The notes: generated from the letters alone by a model not told the origin. A DNA stretch of 64,000 nucleotides from Streptacidiphilus sp041262525 (GCF_041262525.1 NZ_JBGCCK010000002.1:186001-250000), one strand, 5' to 3'. Positions 41,782-51,222 are shown, numbered from the stretch's first letter. Made by a program: numbers and translations.

Positions 41782-44649
41782 ATGGCACGTCACAGCAGAC
41801 CACTCGTCACCGCCGCGGTGGCCCTGACGCTCGCCGGGGCCACCGCCCTGGCAGGCGGCTCGGCCACGGCGCGCGCCCATCAGGGCGGGGCGCGGGCCAA
41901 CGCCCTCGCGGCCGCCCCCGCCGCCTTCGCGGATCCCCCGACCGGCTCGACCGCCGTCACCGATCTCGGTGCGGCCAACGGCTGGAAGGTGCTGACCTCC
42001 GGCACCGCCACCCAGGGCGGCGCGGCCATCTCCACCCCCGGCTTCGGCACCGGCGGCTGGCTCACCGTCGCCAACGACGGCGGCGGCGCGCCCGGCACCG
42101 AGGTCAACGCGCTGCTGCAGAACGGCGGTTGTCCGAACGTCTTCTTCTCCACGAACATGAAGACCTGCTACGGGCAGATGACCAAGGTCGGCGCCGACAC
42201 TCTTTCCCCGTTCACGGTCCCCTGGTGGTATCGCACGGACTTCGCCGCACCGCCCGCCGGACAGGACGCCAGGATCGTGCTGAACGGCGTCGTCGGCCAG
42301 GCGGACGTCTGGGTCAACGGGACCGAGATCGCCACCCAGGCGACCGTCAGCGGCGACTACGCGCGCAACGTCTTCGACGTCACCAGTCACCTGGTGTCCG
42401 GCACGAACTCGATCGCCGTCGAGGTCTACCCGAACAACCCGACCACGATGCTGACCCTCGACAACGTGGACTGGACCCAGATCCCGCCGGACAACAACAC
42501 CGGCATCCAGTTCCCGGTCCAGCTCCAGACCAGCGCGGCCCTCGTCGTCGGCAATGCGCACGTGAACCAGAACACCGCCGCCGACCTGTCCAGCTCCGCA
42601 CTGACGGTCAAGGCGGACGTCACGAACACCACCGCCTCCGCGCAGACCGGAACGGTGACGGCCACCGTCACCCCGCCGGGCGCCGGCACGCCGGTGACGG
42701 TCAGTCAGAGCGTGACGATCGCGGCGAACGCGACGCAGACGGTGACCTTCTCCGGCGGCGGCCTCACCATCGCCTCGCCGCAGATCTGGTGGCCGTACCA
42801 GCTGGGCGCGCAACCGCTGTACTCGCTGGCGACCTCCGTCGCGCAGGGCAGTACGGTGCTCAACTCGACCAGTGAGACCTTCGGCATCCGCACCGTCACG
42901 TCCTATCTGACCGGCGCGTCCACGATGGCGCCGAGCGGCGTCCGGGCGTTCAAGATCAACAATGTGCCGCTCGTCGTCCGCGGCGGCGGTTGGTCCCCGG
43001 ATCTGTTCCTGCGCTACAGCCCGGCCGACACGGCCAAGCAGATCGGCCTGATGAAGTCGATGGGCCTCAACACGATCCGGCTCGAGGGTCACCTCATGCC
43101 GGCCGACTGGTACCAGCAGATGGACGCGGCCGGCATCCTCGTCAACGCCGGCTACCAGTGCTGCGACTTCTGGGAGACCACCAGCTACACCGCCGCCCAG
43201 CAGGCCGACTACCAGCTCACCGCACAGTCGGTCGGTCAGACGCTGCGCAACCACCCCTCCGTCTTCAGCTTCCAGTGGAGCGACAACGCGCCCACCGCGA
43301 CCCAGGAGACGCTGGCACTCAACGGCTTCGCGGCCGCCGACTATCCCGGCCCCTTCATCTCCTCCGCCGAGTACAACACCAGCCCGCAGCTGGGCGCGTC
43401 CGGGGAGAAGGAGGGCCCCTACGACTGGGTCCCGCCGCTCTACTGGTACGACACCTCGCACTACAACAGCGGTGACTCGACGCTGACCAACGCGGGCGGC
43501 AGCTGGGGCTACGACAGCGAGCAGAGCGCCGGGAACACCGTTCCGACGCTGGACTCGATCAACCGCTTCCTCTCCGCCGCCGACCAGTCCGCGCTCTGGC
43601 AGTCGCCGGGCGCCAACCAGTACCACAACAACTACGAGGGCACCAAGCACATCGGCTACCACTTCGGCACCCTCTACAACCTGGACCAGGCGATCAACAA
43701 CCGCTATGGCACGCCCACCAGCCTGGCCCAGTACGTCGAGGAGGCGCAGGTCCAGAACTACGAGGACACCCGCGCCCAGTTCGAGGCCTTCGTCGCGCAC
43801 TCCACCAACACCGCCCAGCCGTCCACCGGCACCATCTACTGGCAGATGAACAAGGGCTGGCCGACCCTGCTCTGGTCGCTCTGGAACAACGACGGCGACC
43901 AGGCCGGTGCGTACTTCGGCGCCCAGCAGGCCAACCGCACCTTGCACGCGCTGTTCGGGCTCGACACCGACAAGGTGACCGTCGACAACCTGGGCGGCAC
44001 GACGCAGAGCGGCGTCACCGTCGAGTCGAAGGTGTACAGCACCGCGGGCGCGCTGCTGGACGACCGGACGACGGCCTCGCTGTCGCTGGCCTCGCAGCAG
44101 GTGACGAACAACGTGCTGAGCCCGGTGCTGCCGACAGCCTCGGGCACGGTCTACTTCGTCGAGCTGCTGGTGCGTCAGAACGGGGCGCTGGTGGACCGCA
44201 ACGTCTACTGGAACTCCACCACGCCGGACGTGCCCAACTGGACGAAGACGATCGGGCAGCCGCAGGCGACCATGAGCTCCTACGCGAACCTCAAGGCCCT
44301 GCAGAGCCTGGCGCCGGCCTCCGTCTCGGTGACCGCGACGACCAGCAGCCAGCCGGGCCCGAACGGCTCGGACAAGCTGGTGACGGTCACCATCACCAAC
44401 AACTCCACCGGCCCGACCGTCGGCTTCTTCCTCCGGGCCGACATCCGGCGCGGCACCGCGAGCGGCACGGAGCTGGCGGGCGACAACGAACTGCAGTCCT
44501 CCATCTGGGGCGACAACGACGTGACCCTCTGGCCCGGCGAGTCGGAGACCCTGACGGCCTCCTACAGCTCGGCGGACCTCCAGGGCGCGACGCCGGTCGT
44601 CAGCGTCTCCGGATGGAACGTCCCCAAGACCGACGTCGTGGCGGGGTGA
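41782..44649 (+). CDS. Secreted GH2 enzyme, exo-beta-D-glucosaminidase (CsxA) type
   Basis: 955 aa. Signal peptide (residues 1-33: VAL TLAGATALAGGSATARA region). Layout: jelly-roll sugar-binding domain (PWWYRTDFAAPPAGQDARIV; NGVVGQADVWVNGTEIA), Ig-like domain, TIM barrel, then two C-terminal beta domains. Family-specific features of CsxA-like glucosaminidases: the acid/base position is Asp in FSFQWSDNAPT (about residue 501) rather than the NE pair of beta-galactosidases, and the likely nucleophile Glu is in YDSEQSAGNTVPTLDSINRF (about residue 580). These enzymes release D-glucosamine from chitosan ends. ATG 41782 follows AAGGAG. It is 96 nt after the transporter operon, same strand. Confidence 0.87.
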   Translation: MARHSRPLVTAAVALTLAGATALAGGSATARAHQGGARANALAAAPAAFADPPTGSTAVTDLGAANGWKVLTSGTATQGGAAISTPGFGTGGWLTVANDGGGAPGTEVNALLQNGGCPNVFFSTNMKTCYGQMTKVGADTLSPFTVPWWYRTDFAAPPAGQDARIVLNGVVGQADVWVNGTEIATQATVSGDYARNVFDVTSHLVSGTNSIAVEVYPNNPTTMLTLDNVDWTQIPPDNNTGIQFPVQLQTSAALVVGNAHVNQNTAADLSSSALTVKADVTNTTASAQTGTVTATVTPPGAGTPVTVSQSVTIAANATQTVTFSGGGLTIASPQIWWPYQLGAQPLYSLATSVAQGSTVLNSTSETFGIRTVTSYLTGASTMAPSGVRAFKINNVPLVVRGGGWSPDLFLRYSPADTAKQIGLMKSMGLNTIRLEGHLMPADWYQQMDAAGILVNAGYQCCDFWETTSYTAAQQADYQLTAQSVGQTLRNHPSVFSFQWSDNAPTATQETLALNGFAAADYPGPFISSAEYNTSPQLGASGEKEGPYDWVPPLYWYDTSHYNSGDSTLTNAGGSWGYDSEQSAGNTVPTLDSINRFLSAADQSALWQSPGANQYHNNYEGTKHIGYHFGTLYNLDQAINNRYGTPTSLAQYVEEAQVQNYEDTRAQFEAFVAHSTNTAQPSTGTIYWQMNKGWPTLLWSLWNNDGDQAGAYFGAQQANRTLHALFGLDTDKVTVDNLGGTTQSGVTVESKVYSTAGALLDDRTTASLSLASQQVTNNVLSPVLPTASGTVYFVELLVRQNGALVDRNVYWNSTTPDVPNWTKTIGQPQATMSSYANLKALQSLAPASVSVTATTSSQPGPNGSDKLVTVTITNNSTGPTVGFFLRADIRRGTASGTELAGDNELQSSIWGDNDVTLWPGESETLTASYSSADLQGATPVVSVSGWNVPKTDVVAG

Positions 44650-44657
44650 GGCGGCAG

Positions 44658-46238
44658 ATGCGCACGCAACGACTCAGGCAGTTCCTTCTCGCGCTGCTCG
44701 CCGTGCTCGGCCTGCTCGGGGCCGGGCTGGCCACCGGCGCTGGTCCGGCCGCCGCGGCGGCGGCTTTTCCCAACAGCGTGGTGCCGGTCCCGGTGAGTGA
44801 GACCGCCGACGGCAGCACCTTCACGCTGACCTCCGGGGCCACACTCACCTCGGACGACGCCAACACCGGGGGCTACCTGGCGGGCGTGCTGCGCGCCTCG
44901 ACGGGCTACGCGCTGCCGCTCACGGTCGGCGCGACGACGCCGGGCACGATCGCGCTCTCGCTCTCCGGCGCGCCCGCGAACGTCGGGGCGGAGGGCTACC
45001 AGCTCACCGCCTCGGCCACCGGCGTCGTGATCCGGGCCAACCAGGCGGCCGGTCTCTTCCACGGCGTGCAGACGCTGCTCCAACTGCTGCCGGGCGCCGT
45101 GATGAGCCCGACCGTGCAATCCGGCCCGTGGACCGTGACCGGCGGCACGATCGTCGACTACCCGCGCTTCGGCTACCGGGGCGCGATGCTGGACGTGGCG
45201 CGGCACTTCTTCACCGTCGCGCAGGTCGAGCGGTACATCGACGAGTTGGCGCTCTACAAGGTCAACTACCTGCACCTGCATCTCTCCGACGACCAGGGCT
45301 GGCGCATCGCGATCAACAGCTGGCCGAATCTGGCCACCTACGGCGGCAGCACCGAGGTCGGCGGCGGCGCAGGCGGTTACTACACTCAGGCCGACTACTC
45401 CGCGATCGTCGCCTACGCGGCCTCGCGCTACCTGACCGTGGTCCCGGAGATCGACATGCCGGGCCACACCAACGCGGCGCTCGCCTCCTACGCCCCGCTC
45501 AACTGCAACGGCGTCGCGCCCGCCCTCTACACCGGCACCAACGTCGGCTTCAGCTCGCTGTGCGTGCCGCTGCCGCTGACCTACACCTTCATCGACCAGG
45601 TGGTGGGCGAGCTCTCGGCGCTCACCCCCGGCCCATGGATCCATATCGGCGGCGACGAGGCCAGCTCGACCACGGCCACCGACTACGACACCTTCATCGG
45701 CAAGGCGCAGCAGATCGTGGCAAACCACGGCAAGGCGGTGATGGGCTGGCACGACATCGCCAACACCGGCGCGCTGCTGCCGAGCACGCAGGCCCAGTTC
45801 TGGGGCACGACCACGACCGCGCCGAACCTGGCGACAGCCGCGGCGAGCGGGACGAAGGTGGTGATGTCCCCGGCCAACCACGCGTACCTGGACATGAAGT
45901 ACACGCGGAAGACCAGGCTCGGCCAGACCTGGGCGGGGCTGATCGAGGTCAACACGGCCTACGGCTGGGACCCGGGCAACTACCTCACCGGCGTCACCGG
46001 CTCCTCGGTGGCGGGCGTGGAGGGCCCGCTGTGGACGGAGACGATCGTCACCTCGGCCGACATCGACTACATGGCCTTCCCCCGGCTGCCCGCGCTGGCC
46101 GAGCTGGGCTGGTCACCGTGGTCGACGCACAGCCAGACGGCCTTCGACTCCCGGCTCGGCGCGCAGGGGCCGCGCTGGAAGGCGATGGGGGTGAACTACT
46201 ACAAGTCGCCGCAGATCACCTGGCCGACGGGCTCGTAA
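44658..46238 (+). CDS. Secreted GH20 beta-N-acetylhexosaminidase
   Basis: 526 aa. Signal peptide in residues 1-36 ending AAAAA. An N-terminal beta/alpha domain (PVPVSETADGSTFTLTSGAT; AAGLFHGVQTLLQLLP) precedes the TIM barrel: YRGAMLDVARHFFTVAQVER, YLHLHLSDDQGWRI, VVPEIDMPGHTNAALASY. The catalytic Asp-Glu pair is in WIHIGGDEASS (residues 333-334). The enzyme removes terminal GlcNAc from chitin oligosaccharides by substrate-assisted catalysis. It is 8 nt after the GH2 gene, so co-expressed: together they can remove both GlcN and GlcNAc from partly acetylated chitosan. Confidence 0.94.
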   Translation: MRTQRLRQFLLALLAVLGLLGAGLATGAGPAAAAAAFPNSVVPVPVSETADGSTFTLTSGATLTSDDANTGGYLAGVLRASTGYALPLTVGATTPGTIALSLSGAPANVGAEGYQLTASATGVVIRANQAAGLFHGVQTLLQLLPGAVMSPTVQSGPWTVTGGTIVDYPRFGYRGAMLDVARHFFTVAQVERYIDELALYKVNYLHLHLSDDQGWRIAINSWPNLATYGGSTEVGGGAGGYYTQADYSAIVAYAASRYLTVVPEIDMPGHTNAALASYAPLNCNGVAPALYTGTNVGFSSLCVPLPLTYTFIDQVVGELSALTPGPWIHIGGDEASSTTATDYDTFIGKAQQIVANHGKAVMGWHDIANTGALLPSTQAQFWGTTTTAPNLATAAASGTKVVMSPANHAYLDMKYTRKTRLGQTWAGLIEVNTAYGWDPGNYLTGVTGSSVAGVEGPLWTETIVTSADIDYMAFPRLPALAELGWSPWSTHSQTAFDSRLGAQGPRWKAMGVNYYKSPQITWPTGS

Positions 46239-46242
46239 CTCA

Positions 46243-46258
46243 GCTGACCTCGGTCAGC
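46243..46258. terminator. Small bidirectional hairpin between convergent GH20 and rlmG genes
   Basis: GCTGAC (46243-46248) / GTCAGC (46253-46258) with a CTCG loop; it overlaps the end of rlmG. The two convergent genes are only 15 nt apart. Weak as a terminator (no T-tract). Confidence 0.4.
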
Positions 46259-47417
46259 CGCGCTTCACGGCCTTCAGGATGACGAACTTCGGATTGCCCG
46301 CCACCGTGCGGCAGTTGCCGAAGAGCCGGCGCAACTGGACGTGGTAGCCCAGGTGCCGGTTGCCGACGACCCACAGCTCACCGCCGGGACGCAGCGCACG
46401 TCGTGCGCCGCCGAACATGCGGTGGGCTGTGGCGTCGGTGGACGCCTGGTAGCTGTGGAAGGGCGGGTTGTTGAGGATCACGTCGACCGATCCCGGCGCG
46501 AGGTCGCTCGCGCCGTCGCCGACCAGGAAGCGGGCCTTGCGGCCCTCGGTGTTGTCCTGGAAGCTCGCCTCGGCGGAGGCGACGGCGCCGAAGGACTCGT
46601 CGACGAAGGTCAGTTCGGCCGCCGGGTTGGCCAGCGCGGCGGCCAGACCGAGGATTCCGTTGCCGCAGCCGAGGTCGAGGACGTGAGCGGCGCCTTGCGT
46701 CACCGGCAGGTGCTCGAGCAGGAAGCGAGTGCCGATGTCCAGTCGCTCGGCGGAGAAGATGCCGGCGTGGTTGGTGACGGTCCGGCCGGCCAGCAGCGGG
46801 GCGTCCGCAGGGAGCTGGTAGCGACGCGGCCAGGGGTTGGCCGGGCGGGCGGCCAGCACGGCCTGGTCGGGCGTGCAGAAGATCAGCCGGGCCTTTCGAC
46901 GGGCCAGTGAGGTGCGGGTGGGACCGAGGATCGCTTCGAAGAGCTGGAGCGTGGAGGTGTGGATCTCGGTCACCATGCCCGTTCCGATGACAACGGTGCC
47001 GGGGTGCACGGCGGGGGCGAGCCTGAGCAGCTGATCCTCCAGCAGTGCGAGGCTCTTCGGCACCCGGACCAGCAGGACGTCCACGCGCTGCGGCGGCAGG
47101 TCCCTGGTGGAGAGCAGCCGCGCCGCGTCGGCGGTGTGGCCATGGCGGGAGAGGTTGAGCTCGGTGGCGCGGTGGGCGAGATAGGAGTCGGTGATCTGCG
47201 TCGGCGGGTGCGCGGTGTGAGCGGCGAGCGACGCGGTGAGCGCACCCCAGCGGTCGCCGAGGACGACCACTGATCCGTCGAGTGGCGCTTCAGTCTCGTC
47301 CAAGTGCCGCAGCAGATACTCGTCAGATGCGTCCCAGGCACGGAGTCGGTCACGCGGGTCCACGGGGAAGCGGACAAGGTCGGGGTCGGCGCCGCCGGGC
47401 AGAGCGATGTGGTTCAT
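46254..47417 (-). CDS. rlmG: 23S rRNA m2G methyltransferase, RlmG-type
   Basis: 387 aa. The N-terminal RlmG/RsmC-like domain without SAM motif (DRWGALTASLAAHTAHPPTQ; VLLVRVPKSLALLEDQL) is followed by a catalytic Rossmann domain: HVLDLGCGNGILGLAAALAN (SAM binding) and DVILNNPPFHSYQ (NPPF active-site motif of N2-guanine methyltransferases). Modifies a guanine in 23S rRNA (G1835 in E. coli numbering, known for RlmG). Single gene, divergent from the PAP2 gene; 143 nt of regulatory DNA lie between. Confidence 0.9.
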   Translation of the reverse strand: MNHIALPGGADPDLVRFPVDPRDRLRAWDASDEYLLRHLDETEAPLDGSVVVLGDRWGALTASLAAHTAHPPTQITDSYLAHRATELNLSRHGHTADAARLLSTRDLPPQRVDVLLVRVPKSLALLEDQLLRLAPAVHPGTVVIGTGMVTEIHTSTLQLFEAILGPTRTSLARRKARLIFCTPDQAVLAARPANPWPRRYQLPADAPLLAGRTVTNHAGIFSAERLDIGTRFLLEHLPVTQGAAHVLDLGCGNGILGLAAALANPAAELTFVDESFGAVASAEASFQDNTEGRKARFLVGDGASDLAPGSVDVILNNPPFHSYQASTDATAHRMFGGARRALRPGGELWVVGNRHLGYHVQLRRLFGNCRTVAGNPKFVILKAVKRG

Positions 47418-47493
47418 GGTGCTGCCCAGTCTGCCCGATACAACCCGGATCGGATCCGGTTCGCGTTCGGATCATCCCTGGGGCGGTTGCGCG

Positions 47494-47524
47494 ACTGCAT
47501 AGCGTACGGCGTACGGTATGCAGT
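47494..47524. promoter_or_regulatory. 31-bp near-perfect dyad upstream of the PAP2 gene
   Basis: Arms ACTGCATAGCGTACG (47494-47508) and CGTACGGTATGCAGT (47510-47524) around a single G, 14 of 15 pairs symmetrical. The half-site core (GTACG.CGTAC) is of the type used by TetR-family repressors. It ends 37 bp before the PAP2 start, a typical promoter position. No TetR gene adjoins it. Confidence 0.75.
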
Positions 47525-47560
47525 GACCATCATGTGAAACGCACGGGGGGATCTCGACGA

Positions 47561-48538
47561 ATGGCAGGCACCATAGCCCGCGGCGAGCCACGTACCAAGA
47601 GCATTGAGAACGACGCGCTGGACGACGTGCACGGCGTGCAGGACAGCACCACCCGGGGGTCCGTGAGTCCGAAGCCCGGCCTGGCCGGACTGATCGCGCG
47701 GCTGCGCCGCTGGAAGCCCCGGCAGTGGGGTCTCGAACTGATCCTGCTCGTCTACGCCGCCTACGACGGCAGTCGACTGCTGGTCCACGGCAAGGAGACC
47801 CAGGCGCAGGAGCACGGCGAGATGCTGCTGCGCACCGAGCACCGTCTGCACGCCGCTCCCGAGCACGTGCTGAACCGGCTCTTCTCCGAGCACGCCTGGC
47901 TCGGCATACCCGCCGACTTCGTCTACGCGAGCCTGCACTACGCGGTCACCCCGCTGGTGCTGGTCTGGATGTTCCGCAGCCGCCGCGCGCACTACGCCTT
48001 CGCCCGCACCTGGCTGGTGCTGGCCACCGCGCTGGGCCTGGTCGGCTTCGTGCTCTTCCCGACCGCGCCGCCGCGTCTCCTCACCCACCACCACGGCTTC
48101 CTCGACGTCATGGCCCAGCACGCGGGCGTCGGCTGGTGGGGCGGCAGCGGCAGCGCGCCGGAAGGCCTCGGCGAGATGACCAACGACTTCGCGGCGATGC
48201 CGAGCCTGCACTTCGGCTGGGCACTCTGGTGCGGGCTGCTGATCCACCGCTACGCGCGCCGCCGTTGGGTGCGGGTGCTGGGACTGCTCTACCCGGCGCT
48301 GATCCTGGTCGTGGTGATGGGGACGGCCAACCACTACCTGCTCGACTGCGTCGCCGGCGGCGCGGTGGTCCTGCTCGGCCTGGCGCTCAGCGGGCCGGTC
48401 CAGCGCCTGGGCACGCGGCTACGCAGGCGGCGTCGGGGGCAGCCCTCGGTGCCCGACTACATCCCGGCTCAACGGACGGACCAGTTGCAGTCCGGCCAGA
48501 TGCAGTCCGGCCAGATGCAGTCGAGCCCCGTCGACTGA
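47561..48538 (+). CDS. PAP2-superfamily membrane phosphatase (inositolphosphotransferase-like)
   Basis: 325 aa. A soluble N-terminus of about 50 residues is followed by five to six membrane segments. The PAP2 motifs are MPSLHFGWALW (motif with catalytic His) and GTANHYLLDCVAGGAVVL (His/Asp). An LGLVGFVLFPTAPPRLLTHH segment precedes them, as in the actinobacterial phosphatase/inositolphosphotransferase group acting on lipid phosphates. The C-terminus ends in repeated QSGQM units encoded by a 15-bp DNA repeat (48486-48525). ATG 47561 follows an ACGGGGGGAT purine stretch. Likely regulated through the dyad at 47494. Confidence 0.87.
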   Translation: MAGTIARGEPRTKSIENDALDDVHGVQDSTTRGSVSPKPGLAGLIARLRRWKPRQWGLELILLVYAAYDGSRLLVHGKETQAQEHGEMLLRTEHRLHAAPEHVLNRLFSEHAWLGIPADFVYASLHYAVTPLVLVWMFRSRRAHYAFARTWLVLATALGLVGFVLFPTAPPRLLTHHHGFLDVMAQHAGVGWWGGSGSAPEGLGEMTNDFAAMPSLHFGWALWCGLLIHRYARRRWVRVLGLLYPALILVVVMGTANHYLLDCVAGGAVVLLGLALSGPVQRLGTRLRRRRRGQPSVPDYIPAQRTDQLQSGQMQSGQMQSSPVD

Positions 48539-48595
48539 ACCTCTGGCGCGATCCGATAGCATTTTCGGATCTTCGTCGCGTGGAAGGGGCGGTCC

Positions 48596-50158
48596 ATGGG
48601 TGGCGGCGAGGGGTCCTGCAGAGATCAGCACACGGCGGCGCCCACCCCCGCCCCGCCCCCACCGAGCGGCGCCCGCCACCGGCTCGTCGTCGCTGCGCTC
48701 ATGCTGTCGATGGCGCTGGTCGCCCTGGACTCCGCCTGCGTCTCGACGGCGGTGCCCCAGATCGTCGGCGAGCTGGGCGGGTTCAGCTACTTCTCGTGGA
48801 TGTTCTCCGGCTATCTGCTCGCCGTCACGGTGACGCTGCCCATCTACGGCAAGCTCGCCGACGCGCGCGGGCGCAAGCCGGTGCTGCTGATCGGCTCGTC
48901 CGTCTTCCTCTTCGGCTCGCTGCTCTGCGCCGGCGCGTGGAGCATGGGGGCGCTGATCGTCTTCCGGCTGGTCCAGGGCCTGGGCGGCGGCGCGATCCAG
49001 GGAACCGTGCAGACGCTGGCCGCCGACCTCTACCCGCTGGAGCGGCGGCCCAGGATCCAGGCCGCGATGTCCACCGTCTGGGCGGTCTCCGCCGTCCTCG
49101 GCCCGGCCCTCGGCGGCGTGCTGGCCAGCTACGCGAACTGGCGCTGGATCTTCCTGATCAACCTGCCCGTCGGCGCGATCGCGCTGCTGCTGCTCAAGCG
49201 CAACCTGCACGAGGCCCAGGCGGAGCAGCAGCCCCGCACCCGGATCGACTGGCTGGGCGCGGCTGGGCTCTTCCTGACGACGAGTCTGCTGCTCTTCGCC
49301 CTGGTGCAGGGCGGCGTGGCGTGGGCGTGGCTCTCCGCGCCGAGCCTGAGCGTCTTCGCGGCCTGCGCCGCGCTGGGCCTGGGCACGTTCTGGGTGGAGC
49401 GGCGGGCGGCGGAGCCGATCATGCCGGGCTGGGTCTGGCGTCGCCGGGTCATCGCCGGGGTCAACCTCGCGCTGGGCTTCCTCGGCATGCTGATGATCGC
49501 GCCGATGGTCTTCCTGCCGACCTACGCGCAGTCGGTGCTCGGGCTGGCGCCGGTGGCCGCGGGCTTCGTGCTCTCCGTCTGGACGATCAGCTGGCCGATC
49601 TCGGCGGCGTTGTCCAACCGCGTCTACCGGCGCATCGGCTTCCGTAACACCGCGCTGATCGGCGCCACCATCGGGACGGCGCTGCTGCTGGCCTTCCCGC
49701 TGCTCCCCTACCGAGGCGCTGCCTGGCAGCCCGCGCTGCTGATGCTGCTGCTGGGCGGCGGCCTCGGGCTGTTCCAACTGCCGCTGATCATCGGCGTGCA
49801 GAGCAGCGTGCCGTGGCACGAGCGCGGTACGGCGACGGCCTCGGTGCTGTTCTGTCGCCAGGTCGGACAGAGCGTCGGCGGTGTGCTCTTCGCGGTGATC
49901 GCCAACACGACGCTGACCAGTTGGCTCAGGGACGCGCCCCGCGGGCTGCGCGGCAGCCTGCCCCAGGGACTCGACCAGATCGCCGGCGCGCTGCTGCACG
50001 GCGGCTCGCTGAGCCGGGCGGGCACGGACTACCTGCGGCACGCGCTGGCGGCGGCGGTGAACCACGTCTACCTGGGCGCGGCGGTGGCGGCGGCGCTCTC
50101 GGTGATCGTTCTCGCTACAGTGACGCCGAAGCGCTTTCCGCTGGCGGAGGGGAACTGA
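48596..50158 (+). CDS. MFS exporter, DHA2 (EmrB/QacA) family
   Basis: 520 aa, 14 predicted membrane segments. Motifs: VALDSACVSTAVPQIVGELG (helix 1, typical motif D1), GKLADARGRKPVLLIGSSVF (motif A), FRLVQGLGGGAIQGTVQTLA (motif B) and AVLGPALGGVLASYANWRWI (motif C, the antiporter signature). It exports drugs or metabolites by proton antiport; substrate unknown. The N-terminal 28 residues are polar and Pro-rich. The upstream 57 nt contain a GATCCGA/TCGGATC inverted repeat (48550-48571), a possible operator or terminator. The MBL gene follows 3 nt after the stop. Confidence 0.93.
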   Translation: MGGGEGSCRDQHTAAPTPAPPPPSGARHRLVVAALMLSMALVALDSACVSTAVPQIVGELGGFSYFSWMFSGYLLAVTVTLPIYGKLADARGRKPVLLIGSSVFLFGSLLCAGAWSMGALIVFRLVQGLGGGAIQGTVQTLAADLYPLERRPRIQAAMSTVWAVSAVLGPALGGVLASYANWRWIFLINLPVGAIALLLLKRNLHEAQAEQQPRTRIDWLGAAGLFLTTSLLLFALVQGGVAWAWLSAPSLSVFAACAALGLGTFWVERRAAEPIMPGWVWRRRVIAGVNLALGFLGMLMIAPMVFLPTYAQSVLGLAPVAAGFVLSVWTISWPISAALSNRVYRRIGFRNTALIGATIGTALLLAFPLLPYRGAAWQPALLMLLLGGGLGLFQLPLIIGVQSSVPWHERGTATASVLFCRQVGQSVGGVLFAVIANTTLTSWLRDAPRGLRGSLPQGLDQIAGALLHGGSLSRAGTDYLRHALAAAVNHVYLGAAVAAALSVIVLATVTPKRFPLAEGN

Positions 50159-50161
50159 ACA

Positions 50162-51001
50162 GTGAGCTGGGTCGAGGTCGGCGACAGGGTCTTCCAACGG
50201 CGGTACGAACCGTGCGACGTGACGGTCAGCGTCGTCGCAGGCGCGGACGGGCTCGCCCTGGTCGACACCCGCTGCAGCCTCGCCGAGGCCCGTGAACTGC
50301 GCGAGCACCTGCGCGAGATCTCGGCCGCGCCGGTCCGCTGGGTCGTGAACACCCACATCCACTTCGACCACGTCTGGGGCAACGCCGAGTTCGTGGCACC
50401 CCGGCAGACGCCTCCGGCGCAGGTCTGGGGCAGCGCCGAGATGATCGCCGCGATGCGCGGCGCGGCACGTGACCCGGCGGCCGCCGAGTTCAAGGAGTAC
50501 CTGGCGGGGCAGAGCGAGGAGTGGGCGGCCAAACTCGCCGAGCTGGAGGAGTACGTCCCCGACCACGAGGTCCGCGGCGCGCACGATCTCGACCTCGGCG
50601 GCGGACGCGTGGTCTCGCTCCGGCAGGTGGGCCGCGGCCACACGGACGGCGACATGATCCTGCACGTCCCTGACGCGGACGTGCTGCTGATGGGCGACCT
50701 GCTGGAACAGTCCGGCGCACCGGCCTTCGGCCCGGACTCCTACCCGCTCGAGTGGGCCCCCACCCTGGACGCGGCGCTGACCCTGTCCGGCCCGGACACC
50801 CGCTTCGTCCCCGGCCACGGCGACGCGACGGACGCGTCCTTCGTCCGCGCGCAGCGGGATTCCATCCGCGCGGTGGCCGACCAGTGCGCCGCGCTGCGCG
50901 CCGCGGGCGTCCCCGCTGACAAGGCGCTGGCGGCGGGCGACTGGCCCTACGACCCGAAGCACCTCGAACACGCCGTGGCGCGGGCGTACGCACAGCTGTA
51001 G
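50162..51001 (+). CDS. MBL-fold metallo-hydrolase
   Basis: 279 aa. Zinc ligands of the metallo-beta-lactamase fold: VNTHIHFDHVWGNAEF (HxHxDH), GRGHTDGDMILHV, DVLLMGDLLEQSG (Asp) and RFVPGHGDA (His). The family includes lactamases, glyoxalases and SoxH/quinoprotein-type enzymes; the single early HIHFDH with N-terminal VFQRRYEPCDVTVS suits the broad hydrolase class. GTG 50162 is 3 nt after the exporter stop, so it is co-transcribed; it may detoxify a compound that the pump also handles (inference). Confidence 0.9.
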   Translation: MSWVEVGDRVFQRRYEPCDVTVSVVAGADGLALVDTRCSLAEARELREHLREISAAPVRWVVNTHIHFDHVWGNAEFVAPRQTPPAQVWGSAEMIAAMRGAARDPAAAEFKEYLAGQSEEWAAKLAELEEYVPDHEVRGAHDLDLGGGRVVSLRQVGRGHTDGDMILHVPDADVLLMGDLLEQSGAPAFGPDSYPLEWAPTLDAALTLSGPDTRFVPGHGDATDASFVRAQRDSIRAVADQCAALRAAGVPADKALAAGDWPYDPKHLEHAVARAYAQL

Positions 51002-51203
51002 TTGCACCTCCAGGGGCGCGTAGCTCTGCCGATTTGCGGCTCCTCCGCGTGGGCGCGACAGGTCACGACGGAGGGCCAGTTGCACCGCCAGGGGCGCGGG
51101 GAACTGCGCGATAAGCCGCCGGTGTGCGGATGGTGCTCAACGCGCAGGGCCATCCGCGCAGGGTGGTTTCTCGCGCAGTTCCCCGCGCCCCTGAAGGTGC
51201 AAC
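51001..51203. repeat. Interspersed Streptomyces-type palindromic repeat, three copies
   Basis: Copy 1 (51001-51030, degenerate), copy 2 (51079-51112, GTTGCACCGCCAGGGGCGCG with GGGAACTGCGCGA) and inverted copy 3 (51171-51203, TCGCGCAGTTCCCCGCGCCC then CTGAAGGTGCAAC). Copies 2 and 3 pair over about 30 bp, and inside them GCGGATGG/CCATCCGC forms a second hairpin. The element fills the convergent MBL-oxidoreductase gap and probably also terminates transcription. Confidence 0.85.
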
Positions 51204-51222
51204 TGATCCAATTGCAATATGG

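Noticed and set aside
41686..43947. Long minus-strand frame opposite the GH2 gene
   Set aside because: Val/Gly/Asp-rich antisense reading; the GH2 match on the plus strand is clear.
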